A DNA stretch of 64,000 nucleotides from Beta vulgaris subsp. vulgaris (GCF_026745355.1 NC_079206.1:26169845-26233844); one strand, 5' to 3'. Positions 22,520 through 33,950 are shown, counted from the first letter of the stretch. Program-made: numbers and translations. The notes: generated by a model not told the origin, from the letters alone.

Positions 22520-23657
22520 AAGTTTCAAATGATAAGTGGTTAGAAATGATAAGTGGTGCGATTGAAAATGTTCGGAGTGTTGTTGCTTTTTGCACATCAA
22601 CACCAAAAAAGTATAAAAATTTGAAGATGCTTGTAATTATTGTAGGATTCCTCTCACTAAAAAACTTGTTTTGGATTATAAGACGAGATGCAATTCATGT
22701 TATGAAATGTTACAAGTAACCATTTTGTATAAAGATGCATTTACTAGGTTGGATTCAAAGGTGACTAATAGTGGAAGGGATAAATTTAAATTATCTAGTA
22801 AAGAAGAGTGGAAAATGGCTAGTGACATATGTAATAAGTTGGCATTATTTCATAGGGCTACCGAGGCTTTTTTGGGGAGAAAGTATCCAACGGCAAATTT
22901 GTATTTTCCAAAGGTTTGTAAAATTAGACTTGCCTTGAGAACATGGTTTAATTGTGGGAATAAGGTGATTGAAACTATGGCTTCAAAAATGATTGATAAC
23001 TTTGATAAATATTGGAATGTGAGTAATGTGATGCTATCGGCGGCTTCGGTTTTGGATCCTAGAAGAAAATTAGAATGCGTGAGCTTTTATTATAAACTTG
23101 TGTATGATGATGATGTTGAATTTGAATGTGGTACAGTGAAAAGATTGTTGGTTGATTTAGTTCATGACTATGAGAAAGATATATGTCATGATGGAACTTC
23201 TTTTGTGACACCTGCATCATCTCTCAATGTTAATAGTAAGAGGCCTATGGTTGATTTGGATGAAGTTGAGGGGTTATGGGAGAAACATGTTTTGGAACAA
23301 TCACCTAAGAAGTCTCGTAAATGTGAGGTGGAGACATATTTGGAAGAGCAAAGAATTGTTGTTGATGAAAGTAAGTTTAATCTTTTGGCTTGGTGGAATG
23401 CACAATCACATGCGTTTCCCACTCTCTCTAAGATTGCTAGAGATATTCTTGCGGTTCCTATATCTACCATTGCTTCCGAGAGTGCATTTAGCACAAGTGG
23501 TAGGATCATTGGGCCTCATCAAAGTAGACTTCTCCCGGAAACTATTGAAGCTTTGATGTGTCTTCAAAGTTGGAGGCGTTTACATTACAAAAGTATTTTC
23601 AAATTATTTCATTTATTAGAACTTTTAGTCACTACATTTTACATAATACTAATGTAG
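22520..23657 (+). pseudogene. hAT transposase (RICESLEEPER/DAYSLEEPER family), N-terminus lost
   Basis: The reading starts near 22525 with DKWLEMISGAIENVRSVVAF, shifts frame near 22615, then continues KKLVLDYKTRCNSCYEML (family consensus ..LDV.TRWNSTY.ML, so Trp is replaced by Cys). 328 codons are open from 22671. The C-terminal hAT dimerisation region is clear: FNLLAWWNAQSHAFPTLSKI, ARDILAVPISTIASESAFS, GRIIGPHQSRL, EALMCLQSWRR. The BED zinc finger and the first catalytic Asp region are absent. A domesticated sleeper-type gene is unlikely given the truncation and frameshift. Confidence 0.88.
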
Positions 23658-24376
23658 CATAATTATGATTTCTAGATGTTACCAAGGGTAGTCTTGAATG
23701 TACACCTATCTATGATGATGAAGATGTAGAAGCTATGGAAGAATGAAAAAAGGTGAATTTTATATGTTTATGTTTTGTGTATTTAGTTAATTTTAATTAT
23801 AGTGACACTTGCAAGTTACAATGACTTTATTGTATAGGTTTATGTTGGCCATGGTTGATTAAAGTTGAGGGTTGAAGACTTGGATGAAGATGTTTAGTTT
23901 TCATGGAAAGTTGAAGAAAAGTTAATGTAATTAATTGATTAGTTTTCATGGGAAGAAGATTGCTATTGTTGTATGGACCTTAGGTTGATTTGGATGAATT
24001 GAGAACTTTATGTTGAATGGCCCTTTCTTTTTAATCATGTATTTGTCTATTTGATTTTATGTGCTTAGTTAAACTTAAATTATTGTCATATGAATATATG
24101 ATTGTTACTTTTTAGTAATGATTATATTTTTTATATTATACAAGTTTTTTTTATAATATAAAACCGTGCAAAAAGAAAGTCGGATGTTCGGATTATCGGA
24201 ATCGGATGTCGGATTCGGATCGGAGTGGAATGTTTGGATTTTAGTCGGGTCGGATTCAGATTATCGGAGTCGGATGCCGGAGTCAGAGTCGGAATCAGAT
24301 TTAAAATCCGACTTCTTGTAGGGTCGGAGTCGGATTATGCATAATCCGGTCCAAATCCAACTTGTTGCCATTCCTA
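23658..24376. other. 3' untranslated and subterminal part of the hAT element
   Basis: A/T-rich DNA to 24170, then about 180 bp of imperfect TCGGAT repeats, then the terminal motif. No coding sequence. Confidence 0.6.
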
Positions 24377-25360
24377 AGCACGACCACGAAGAGAGAGAAA
24401 GATGGACGCGCTCCAGCAGTACAAGCGGGGAGGCGGCGAAGCTCCGAGCATGGTTGGTGGTGCAGGCAACTCCGACGATGTGGCATAAGCGCACAACAAC
24501 AATCAGAGGAGGAGCGAGATAGATTGAACGTGAGAATTGAGGGGAGTAGTAGGTTGGGTGCAGCGGTGGTGCAGGGGAGGTTTGATTTGGCGTGACAGGT
24601 GGGGCGAGTGGTGATGGGGCGGTCAGGCGTGTGGTGGGTAGAGACCCGTAAGAGAGGAGACACAAAAGGTTGACCCTTTTTTGACGAATTTTAGGCTTAT
24701 TCAGACGAGTTTATGGCTCAAAATGTGAATGGGGATTGTGGTGCTTGAATGTGATGTTTCGCAGGTGGTGGCGAGGTGGTTGCTGAGAGGAAAAAAGTTG
24801 TTGATTGTTGTGTTTTTCATCAATAAAACAATGTGGTTTGTATAAATGAAATTTAGGGAACAAAATCCGATTTGGGAAGAAGATGAGTGGGGGAGAATCT
24901 CTGCATTGCTGACTTTAGGAAGGAGTGAGATTGGGGTGGCAGTTTTGGGCAGAGAAAAAGGATGAGGAATGTTGGCATGTTTGTCAAATGCCATTGAAGA
25001 AGAAGGAAAGTGGAAGGAGATACTTAGTTAACTTGGAGAGGAAAATTCCTTTTTTCTCTTTATTTCATTGTAATAAAAATCAAACAAAATTCTACACTTT
25101 CACCATATCTCACGTGGCTTAGCATTGGTATAATGGTTGTTAATATTTTTTTATGCCTATTTGATAAAATAATAAAACTAACATTTTTCTTTAATTCATG
25201 AAATCATAAAATATATTATTATCACTTAAATTTCAACATTTTTAAGTTGCTAAAATGTATATTATAATCTTATTCAATCAATTTATTATGTTTTGCTTAA
25301 TTAGTGAAATAATTAAAATTAATTACATTTTAACTACTCATTATAGTTAATTATTTAAAA
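24377..25360. other. Unassigned DNA
   Basis: 24377-24660 is G/A-rich with short open frames on both strands and no recognisable protein. 24700-25110 also has no recognisable coding sequence. From 25130 it is A/T-rich. Confidence 0.4.
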
Positions 25361-25440
25361 CGAGGTTAGGGCTCCATTAGCGATAAAGGTATTTTGAGCA
25401 CAAAGTCAAACCTTAGGGGTACCTTAGGAAATTTCCCTAA
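25361..25440. repeat. Repeat terminus related to 63453-63600
   Basis: The sequence AAACCTTAGGGGTACCTTAG followed by GAAATTTCCCT is the inverse of the start at 63453 (AGGGAAATTTCCTCAGG, CCCCTGAGGTTT). Both also share GGTATTTTGTGC / GCACAAAATACC-like and GTTAGGGTTT-like elements. They look like opposite ends of one repeat family. Confidence 0.55.
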
Positions 25441-27420
25441 AAGAAAATTACAATTGTTCACGTCGAGTTCTCAAATTTTATGGAACCAATTTACAATAGC
25501 ATCAATTTCTACATCACAAAGGAATTCTTTTTGTTTTTTACATCACAAAGGAAATCTTTCTCAAGATAAGTAATTAAACCATTGTTTAGCAATTCATTTT
25601 CCATGCTATTTAATAATTTTCTTTTGATGATAGTCTAACCAAAAAATGCTCTTTCTACACTTGCAATCGCCACATGAAGAAATAACACCAACTTCAAAAG
25701 CAAATAAGCTTTTGAATGAGCTTCATAACTTTTTGTCTCAACAAGGGTCATCGAAAGCTCATTGAGAGTCTTCACATTTCAAAACCTCTCATCACTTCGA
25801 ACATCATCAATGAAGTTATTTAATAAATGTTCAAAAAAACATTTCACCACTTGAAAATTATTTTCGATAAACTCAACAATTTTTCTATGCTATATGATGC
25901 AAAATGATTAGAAGGATCAAGACATGCAAATAAGTAATTCCTTACTTTTGTCATTAAATTGATTTTCAATATGTTGCAATTGTTGATCAATAACACTTAG
26001 AAAAACCTCAACTCGAAAATGATGATGATTTGTCACTTGTGAAGGATTACCATGAAACATTATTCTCCCCGAAGCAACATACATTCCCTCTATGTTAAGA
26101 ATCTCAATGTCATGTTTTGTCAAAAATGAAGAGACTATTCATATGAGCATCACACCCACCATCTCTTAGCTTTTGCAAATTCCTCTTAGACACATCAAAG
26201 AAAGTCATATCTTCTAGAATATCTTGATTACTCTTTTGTAAAGCCAAATTCAACTGATGTGTGACCCAAAAAAAGACATCAATAAGTTGATTGTTGTACA
26301 TGCTTTGCTCTTGTCTGCTTTTTTAATGGAAGATTCAGCAATAGCATCAAGTGACTCAAGGATTGAACGATACAAATCAAGGACATCATTCACAATTGTT
26401 TTAAAATAAGATCCCCAGCAAGTGTATCAGGCCTAATTAAATATTTCTCTTGATTTAAACCAGTTCCAAATTCTATTTCACCCAAGGATAAAGCTTCTAA
26501 TACATTTTCTTTTTGTCGATGGAACTCTTTTCGTCTAGTGTCAACTGAAGTTGCTGAGGGAAGCAATAAAACATAATATACTTGTGGAAACTCGTCAGCT
26601 ATTGGAGTATTTAGACCAGATAATACACCTCGCATGTTATCAGCAGCATATACCTTTGTTCTCGTACTTTAGAAAGACTTAGAGAATGCTCCATAAGCAA
26701 TGATTCAATCGCTTCTTTAAGAGTCAAATAAGTGATGTTAGGCACATATACCAAACCAAGAAAACACTCATTCACTTCACCCTTTTTATCAATATATCGG
26801 AAATAAAGATCCATTTGCTCTTTATTATATATATCTATGAACTCATTAGCAAGGATAGCAAAAAATAATTACTAATTTCTTCAATTATGGCTTTTGTTGT
26901 TTCTTTTGCACAAACATGTATGATGTCTTTTCGATGCAAGGAGCAATCATTTGACTGTTTCCCGAAGCGTATTCCAATACAACCTTTTCAACATCGAGTC
27001 TATCTTTTGCATGAAACTTAAGGAATTCAAAAAAAAATTACCTTGATTCAAATAAATAGAATTTTCATTATACCCATGAAAATATAACCCTTGAAGTAAT
27101 AGTCGCTTCAAACATTTAACAGAAGCTTCTAATCCCTTCATAATAATTGCTTGCCATTTCTTGTGTTTGATTAGTGAAAGCAGGTGGAAGATTGTCCTTA
27201 TGATTTTTAAAATCAACAAGACCCATCATGGCTTTATGGTGAGCCCTCATATGCCACCAACATGCTTATTAAGTGCATCTGGTTTACTCCAAGTTCTAAA
27301 CCCCTCATTAACAAAAGCATCAGAATAAACCTTCGGTGTCATTCTTAAATAAATAGCAAGCAAAACAAAAGGTAGCATCATTTTCCACACTTAATTCGAG
27401 TGTCATACTTGTCAATATTG
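25440..27420 (-). pseudogene. zf-TTF-type hAT transposase, heavily decayed
   Basis: On the - strand, pieces follow the order of this family. VNEGFRTWSKPDALNKHVGG (27320) is the zf-TTF-like start, then the region FFLNSLSFMQKIDSMLKRLY. The DUF4371-like block IDKKGEVNECFLGLVYV ... SLLMEHSLSLSKVR (26814-26640) follows. Then NMRGVLSGLN, RDGGCDAHMN, NIEGMYVASGR, TNHHHFRVEVFLSVIDQQLQ (26130-25917), LVLFLHVAIASVERAFFG (25700) and ITYLEKDFL (25560). Many stops and frameshifts. It is a different hAT lineage from the one at 22513. Confidence 0.82.
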
Positions 27421-28168
27421 TGCACATGTTTCTTCGTTAAGATCTTAGAGGTTTTTTATAATTTAATTTTCGTGGCTTTATTAGAAGCTTCCCATTGGCG
27501 TCACCTCCAAGGTGTTTTTTAATCTAACCATACATGTTTATTGTATGTAATTGTTTTCTAAGTTTTCATGATGACCTATTTATAAATCACTTTATTGTAG
27601 TATTATCATGGCGCTCCTCCAACTCATTATCAAGATAAAGTTGATGCACTCAGGAAGTTGTAGATTACATATGTCGAGGATTTACATGAAGAATAGATGA
27701 TGAATGAGTTCTATCTTTCCACCTTAATTTTTTTTTTTTTACCTTGATCCATTTTTAGAATTAAATATATATTTGTATATATGGAAATATATTAAAGATG
27801 TGGTCGGATAAACTTGATGTTCTTTCTATTTTAAATCAAATGTTTTTCATACTGATATGTATAAGAGTTTTTGAAGGTCTGGAAAGATGAGTATTAGTTA
27901 TTTTATATATATATACTAATATCTTAAGGTTTGGGAATATCATCCTTGTTGATAGTAGGATATAGGTTGTATATACAAGTTCTATAGTTTAAATTGAATT
28001 TGTTGGGAATGGCAAACTATAGCTACATAACGCATGTGTGAATTTTTTTTTTTTTGAAAAAAGAAATATTAAAGATAACGGTTATAAGGAAAACCAGTTA
28101 TATTCTATCATATGAAAACATAACAGTTGGATGGAGAGGGGTTTTATTTGACTTTAAAAAAGATAATC
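27421..28168. other. A/T-rich DNA left of the CACTA element
   Basis: No coding sequence. The last part (28070-28140) contains GATAACGGTTATAAGG and CATAACAGTTGG. These resemble motifs right of the CACTA element (33963-34219), suggesting both flanks belong to one older element (CACTA family 3). Confidence 0.45.
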
Positions 28169-28189
28169 CACTAGGGGAAAAAACAGAAG

Positions 28190-28400
28190 GGCTGCGCAAG
28201 AAGGGTTGCGCTTTTGATAAAAGCGCAGCCCTATTTTTGAAGGGTTGCGCTTTTCTGGAAAAGCGCAGCCCTACAAAGGTGAAGGGCTGCGCTTTTTTAA
28301 AAAGCGCAGCCCTTCACCTTAGGAAGGGCTGCGCTTTTTAAAAGGCGCGGCCCTTCTCAAGGTAGGGCTGCGCTTTTTTAAAACTAGCGCAGCCCTACTA
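28190..28400. repeat. Left subterminal palindromic array of CACTA family 2
   Basis: Five or so inverted modules of AAGGGCTGCGCTTTT and AAAAGCGCAGCCCT alternate, each able to pair with its neighbour. The right-end array at 33610-33950 uses the same module. Confidence 0.88.
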
Positions 28401-28479
28401 GCTGCTATTTTTTTTTCGATATTTCCTATGCGCGCGCCTTACTCCTTCATTCCCACTTTCCCTCTTTCACTTCTTACCC

Positions 28480-28800
28480 CAAATTGTGCGAAAAATCAAG
28501 TGCCACCACCACCACCTTGCGAGCCCTAATTCGAGACACCACCACTTTGCGCGACACCACTACCACCACCACCACCACATTTCTTCTCCACCACTGCCGC
28601 CCACCACAATTTCTTCTCCACCATCACCTTGCGCGCCACTCATTTCTTCCGTTTCTTCTCCACCACATTGTGGGTCCGCCACCACCTTGCGCGCCACCCA
28701 CATTGCGCGACGCAACCCTTCTCTTCTCTTCTCTCTCTTCCCACCATCACCACTACTCTTCTCTTCTCTTCTCATTTCTTCTCCACCATTTGAGTGGTTA
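28480..28800 (+). other. CCA-repeat and pyrimidine-rich tract in the CACTA element
   Basis: A C/T/A-rich segment dominated by CCACCA and TCTTCTC motifs follows GCGCGCGCC. It may be leader DNA of the internal gene. Its apparent open frames are low-complexity and I do not call a protein. Confidence 0.4.
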
Positions 28801-29098
28801 ATTTGGTATGAATTAATTTTGTTTTTAAGTTACTTTTGTTTTTCGTAATTGAATTAAATGATTAATGTGCAATGTGGGTTTTGTCAATTGTAGGAAGAAG
28901 AGGCTAAGGAAGGCAAATAAAGTCCCAAGTAGCTCTTTTCTCTTCATTTCTCGTCGTTGGTGTTAAGAGGTAACTAATAGATAGTTTAACATGTAAACAA
29001 AGTTGATAATTTATTGAATGTATACGACGGGGGAGCAACACCTTCTTCTGAGGCTTCACAGGGCACATCATTTGAGGAGTCCTCCAAGCTTCCATATC

Positions 29099-29714
29099 TA
29101 GACCTGGCAAAGTTGGTCCTGATCCGAAAATCCGGTCCGAAATATCCGATCCGTGGTCCGATCTGTGTCCAAACGAGACAGTCCGAACCTTGATCCGAAT
29201 CCGAAACGGTCCCGATCCGAAATAATCTTGATCCGAAACTCATCCGAATTCGAATCATCCGATATAATCTTACCCGATCCGAAACCGATCCGAGCCGATC
29301 TAAAACTGATCTGACCCAAAGGTAAACTGATCCGAAATTATTGGTTTCGATTAGGCTTTGATCCGAAATACCCGAAACTTACCCGTTTTTTTATATAAAA
29401 AAATATCATTGGCATAAGTATTCCATTCATTCCACCATAGTCCGATTCCGATCCGAAATAATAGTTTGAACGATGACCCAATCCGAAATGATCCGATCCG
29501 GTCCGATCCTGGTCCGAATGTAACTTGATCCGAAAACGGCCCGATATGAATTGGTCTGGTCCGTTCCGATCCGAAATAATAGTCCGAACGATGACCCAAT
29601 CCGAAACGGTCCGATCCGGTCCGAGCCCAGTCCGAATGTAACTTGATCCGAAAATGGTCCGATCTGAATTGGTCCGGTCCGAATCCGATCCGATTGGTCC
29701 GATTGCCAGGTCTA
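29099..29714. mobile_element. Non-autonomous hAT element inserted in the CACTA element
   Basis: The 616-bp element has inverted ends TAGACCTGGCAA / TTGCCAGGTCTA. It is flanked by TCCATATC on both sides (29091-29098 and 29715-29722), a perfect 8-bp duplication. Almost the whole interior consists of TCCGATCCGAAA-type repeats. Open frames across it are artefacts of this repeat. Confidence 0.92.
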
Positions 29715-29879
29715 TCCATATCAGATATGGAAGCATATCACAGCTGAGGAGTGGTATGCATTTGTCAAACAAAAAACAACCCCAGAAGCTATTGTAAGAA
29801 TTTTTTACTAGCTAAGATTAAATACTTTTAAATCCAATATTATTGTATAACATCATATCTAACCTTTGTTTATATTTGT

Positions 29880-32800
29880 ATGTTTCAGGCATATGGTTCA
29901 AAAATAGCGCGAATGCAAACGCTAGGAAGCACTATCACCATCTGGGTGCTCAGTCGTATGGTCAGGCGAGAGAATCATGGATGTACAACCATTACCCCAC
30001 GATTGCGTCGACCACGACATCGGGCACTAGCTCTACGACGACAGTTGCACAGCGGCAACCAGATAGAGGCGCTCGATTGGTGGTGTTCCATGCATGGGGT
30101 TGATGCAAAGGGACAGAGAGTCATACCTGATCCCGCAACAAAACAGATAGCTAATGCCATTGTAAGTACATATTATAAGTTTTTGATAAGGTTTACATAA
30201 TAATATAACTTGTGCGCTCACGAGTATTTCTCTCTTATCCTTATGCAGATTGGCTTGAAGGAAAAGGAGGAACTGGTGAGTTCACTCCTAGAGGACAAGT
30301 TGATGCCTTACACGAGACTCTAGGACGGGACCAGTATGGACGTGTGAGGGGCGTAGGAGGTGTCCGCCTCGGGGTGAGAAAGGTGTATGGTGATCAATAC
30401 ACCTCTACGTCAAGATCCAGTGCCTCTAGTGTCAATTCAGCAGCTCCATAGATGTGGAGGCTATGAAAGCCGAGCTTCGGGAGGAGCTAGAGCGGAGATG
30501 ACTCAGAATTTCAACGCCATTTTGGCGCAGATGGGCTTACCGACTTTTGGTGCTTTCCGCAGGGCGTGTTCCCAGCGCAGCCTGTTCCTACGCAGCCTCA
30601 TCCATATCCGGAGTTCACGGTAATCATTTAATATCACAACTATTGTTCTTAAATATGTTGTTTCATAGACTAACTATGAATAGAGTTTTTTTTTAAAGGA
30701 AGAGACACCATGTGAGCTACTAAATCAAGGAGATGGTCATGGTAGTTTCATTATCGTGGCTTATGATCTGTACAGCCCCCTAGGGACCGGGTACGATTGC
30801 ACAACCAGCCAGTCGCTGATATTCACTATGTGGTCAGCGTTTCAGACATTGTGCCCGTTTCGAAGCATTTCCTCTTCCGCTGCCGAATGCAGGAGTTGGT
30901 TACAGTTATTGTCTGATGCCTTGGCAGTTATATTCTATGGCCGCGTGCATTGGTGCGGTTATCAGATCAGGTACAATGTCTAACATAAGTTATATACATA
31001 GTTTTCTTTTATAGTTCCTATATATGATTGTCAGTAATATCTTTTAATTTAACTAATTACTAGGGTTCGGGGAAGGCCGACAGGAAGGGAAAGAAGGTAG
31101 CTTCACCTCAGGGAGGCCGACGTGCCCAAGTAAATGTTTCTACGGCAAAGTCTCCACTCATTACGGATATGGAGGTGGTGCAAGGCCTTACTCAACCGTG
31201 CTTCTGGCTACATGAGTGCGTTAGCGATGCAGACGATGAAGCAATGATTGAGATTAAGTTGTCGGACCACCAATTCCACTACATTGAGGAAACATCGACC
31301 TTCATTTCTAAGGTTGATATTAAAGAATTCTTACTTGGGGAAGAGTTGAATGTTTCCATGATACAAACATTCATGAGGTAATACTTTATTAGTATATTAA
31401 ATTAATAAATATACATATATGCCTTAATTAAGTAGTATTCAATCCAACTAATAATAACTTCATAATAAGTAAGTTTTATTTTTATCAATATGAATTCTCA
31501 GGCTATTATACAATGATTTGAGGCATCTAGTCAGCCAATGTTTGGTTGGTTATGTCCAAGCTTTGTACGAGATAACAGTTGCGTAAAAAACGAAAGGAGG
31601 TGAAAGCATATCTCAAGGATTCTTTGAACGCATGTTCTCGTAGTGGATATAAGATCATTCTTCTTCCTTACATTGAATCGTATGCTTCTTAAACTCACTT
31701 TTTAATTAATTAAATTGACCTATTAGTTGTTCTACGATACATAACATTTTTATTGTTGTAGGAACCATTGGACACTGATTGCAATATGTTTGTCACGTAA
31801 CGAAGTCTACCACTTTGATTCTTTGCGTAAAGAACAATACGGTCCTTACTAGTCAAATCATTGTTAAATAGGTAGCCTAATCGAAACTATATCACACTTA
31901 GCTTATTAAATATTAAATGTACATCTAATCTTATAATAATGTATTGATGTAGTGTGATGAAGAAGAGTTACTGCATCTGGACTTCGACAAGGAAAACCTC
32001 CTGTTTGGTATTTAGTCGAGGTAATGAGTAATTTTTTGCATCCTATAGAAACACATAATACACATCTAACATGTCATTTATTGCATCTTTGGTGAATTTT
32101 AGTGTCCGGTACAAGAAGGTGGACTTGCGTGTGGGTATTACGTCATGAGGTTCATGCTCGATATCGTCAACTATTGCAAAATGTTGGTGATCTTCGAAAG
32201 GTATGTAACTTTTAGGTTTCCAATTGTTGTTTGTTGCATTTCCGGCCTATTTTGCCTTCTGCTCAAAATGTAGTTATGAAGTGATTTAACCTCAAATTCT
32301 CTTTGAACATGATTATATGAGGCATAATATAACTAGTATGTAGATTCTTAGGCTTGCATATGTTGTTGGTTGCATTTCGGGAACGAAAAGGCCATTTCCG
32401 GCCTATTTTGGCCTATTTTGGCTTTTCGCTCCAAAATGTACTTATGAAGTGATTTAACCCCAAATTCTCTTTGAACATGATTATATGAGGCATAATATAA
32501 CTAGTATGTAGATTCTTAGGCTTGCATATGTTGTTGGTTGCATTTCGGGAACGAAAAGGCCATTTCCGGCCTATTGCTATTTTGGCCTTTTCGCTCCCAA
32601 AATGTACTTATGAAGTGATTTAACCCCAAATTCTCTTTGAACATGATTATATGAGGCATAATATAACTAGTATGTAGATTCTTAGGCTTGCATTTGTTGT
32701 TGGTTGCATTTGGGAACGAAAAGGCCATTTCCGGCCTATTTTGGCCTTTTCGCTCCCAAAATGTACTTATAAGTATTTAACCCCAAATTTCTTTGAACAT

Positions 32801-33060
32801 GATTATATGAGATATATTATAACTAGTGTGTAGACTTTTAGGCTTGCATTTGATTTTGATTGAATTTCGGGAAGGTATATGTCATTTTTAGAAGTACTAA
32901 CTACGGTAAAATGATTGAATTCTTATATGTGTTTATTCCTTGGTTGTTTTGCAAGGTTTATGCGAATTCCACACCACGTTTGAGGAACTTCACCAAAGAA
33001 GAAATTGATGAAGTTCGGGATAAGTTGGCGTCCCACATTACCGATGATTGCATAGGATGA
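29880..33060 (+). pseudogene. CACTA-borne gene: TnpA-like domain joined to ULP1/C48-type protease domain
   Basis: N-terminal exons resemble the plant En/Spm (Ptta) ORF1: RKHYHHLGAQSYGQARESWM (29910-29990), KGQRVIPDPATKQIANAI (30110), then TPRGQVDALHETLGRDQYGR with VRGVGGVRLG (30280-30380). A charged EAMKAELREELERR segment and KGKKVASPQGGRRAQ link to the C-terminal part (31160-32200). That part has SGYKIILLPYIES, NHWTLIAI (His), EVYHFDSL (Asp) and CPVQEGGLACGYYVMRFM (Gln and Cys). These four match the catalytic set of ULP1-like cysteine proteases in order and spacing. The last exon (about 32956-33060) ends FTKEEIDEVRDKLASHITDD. Several stops and shifts (e.g. near 30470 and 31590) show decay. 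Confidence 0.72.
32213..32900. repeat. Tandem repeat inside an intron of the CACTA gene
   Basis: Five copies start with TTAGG(C/T)TT at about 32213, 32349, 32517, 32683 and 32839, spaced 136, 168, 166 and 156 bp. Each has TGTTGGTTGCATTT.GGGAAC, GGCCATTTCCGGCCTATTTT, GAAGTGATTTAACC and GAACATGATTATATGAGGCA. The array lies between the donor after ATCTTCGAAAG (32201) and an acceptor near 32955. Confidence 0.88.
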
Positions 33061-33189
33061 ATTTAGCCGAATGTAAAGTTTCTATCAATCCTATGTACAC
33101 TTTTTACATTTTAAATATATATTGAAGTTAATTATTACCTTTCTCCACTTGTCATATATTATCGTATTTAATTTGCGCTTTTTTTTTGT

Positions 33190-33560
33190 CCAGGGGGGGT
33201 TTTGGGTGGGGGTGGGGTGGTGGGGGTGGGTGGGCTGTGGATGGGGGTGCAGGGGTGTGCAGGGGTGCAGGGGTGTGGCAGGGGTGGGCTGGGAGGGGGA
33301 AAGTAGGGGTGGGGTGGGTTGTGGAGGGGTGTGGCAGGGGGTGGGGCTGGCAGAGGTAGGGGTGGGGGCTGGGGGTGGGCAGTGGGTGGGCTGGGGGTGG
33401 CAGTGGTGGGGCTGGTGGGTGGGGCTGGGGGCTGGGGTGGGCAGTGGGTGGGGAGTGGGGTGGGCTGGTGGGTGGGGGCTGGGGGTGGGCAGTGGGTGGG
33501 CTGGTGGGGTGGGCTGGTGGGTGGGGCTGGGGGTGGGGGCTGTGTGTGCAGGTCTGGGTG
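33190..33560 (+). repeat. G-rich minisatellite-like block
   Basis: About 370 bp of almost pure G/T/C-poor + strand, built of GGGTGGG, GGGGCTGGGG, GCAGTGGGTGGG and GGGGTGTGCAG motifs. It lies just upstream of the right subterminal array of the CACTA element. Long open frames on both strands are by-products. Confidence 0.85.
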
Positions 33561-33609
33561 GTTGCATGCAGGTGCAGAATTATAAAATAAAATAAAAAAA
33601 AAAAAAAGG

Positions 33610-33950
33610 AGAAGGGATGCGCTACTTCAAACTAGCACAGCCCTTCTAACATAGAAGGGCTGCGCTAGTTCAAAAAGCGCAGCCCTTCTACTGCCCTTTT
33701 ATGAAAGAAGGGTTGCGCTAGTTCTAAAAAGCGCAGCCCTTCTTTCATAAAAGGGCTGCGCTTTTTAGGACTCGCGCAGCCCTTCTTACTTGAAGGGCTG
33801 CGCTTTTTGTAAACTAGCGCATCCCTTCTTACTTGAAGGGCTGCGCTTTACTGGCGCAACCCTACTTGAAAAGTGAAGGGCTGCTACTAAAAGGGTTGCT
33901 GTCAAAAAGCGCAGCCCTACATGCCATTTTCAGCACAGCCCTTCTGCTTT
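33610..33950. repeat. Right subterminal palindromic array of CACTA family 2
   Basis: Seven or more alternating modules (AAGGGCTGCGCT..., ...AGCGCAGCCCTTCT) mirror the left array at 28190-28400. Confidence 0.88.

Larger units (their letters stand above)
22513..24376 (+). mobile_element. hAT element with RICESLEEPER-type transposase, 5' end missing
   Basis: Transposase C-terminal two thirds are at 22520-23660. Subterminal TCGGAT/GGATTCGGA repeats lie at 24178-24355, and a right terminus TTGTTGCCATTCCTA ends at 24376 (inverse TAGGAATGGCAA, the same kind of end as the hAT elements at 29099 and 40912). The right flank AGCACGAC resembles AGCACGAG at 22505-22512 (7 of 8). That may be the 8-bp duplication, with the left terminus and 5' coding part deleted. 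Confidence 0.65.

Noticed and set aside
22520..23657. Domesticated hAT transposase (DAYSLEEPER-like host gene)
   Set aside because: N-terminal third missing, frameshift near 22615, and a hAT terminal repeat still attached at 24376.
29098..29772. Arg/Ser/Asp-rich open frames on the - strand
   Set aside because: Translation of TCCGATCCG repeats inside a hAT element.
33091..33595. Long open frames on both strands (Pro/His-rich on -, Gly/Trp-rich on +)
   Set aside because: By-products of the G-rich minisatellite; no codon-position bias and no domain.
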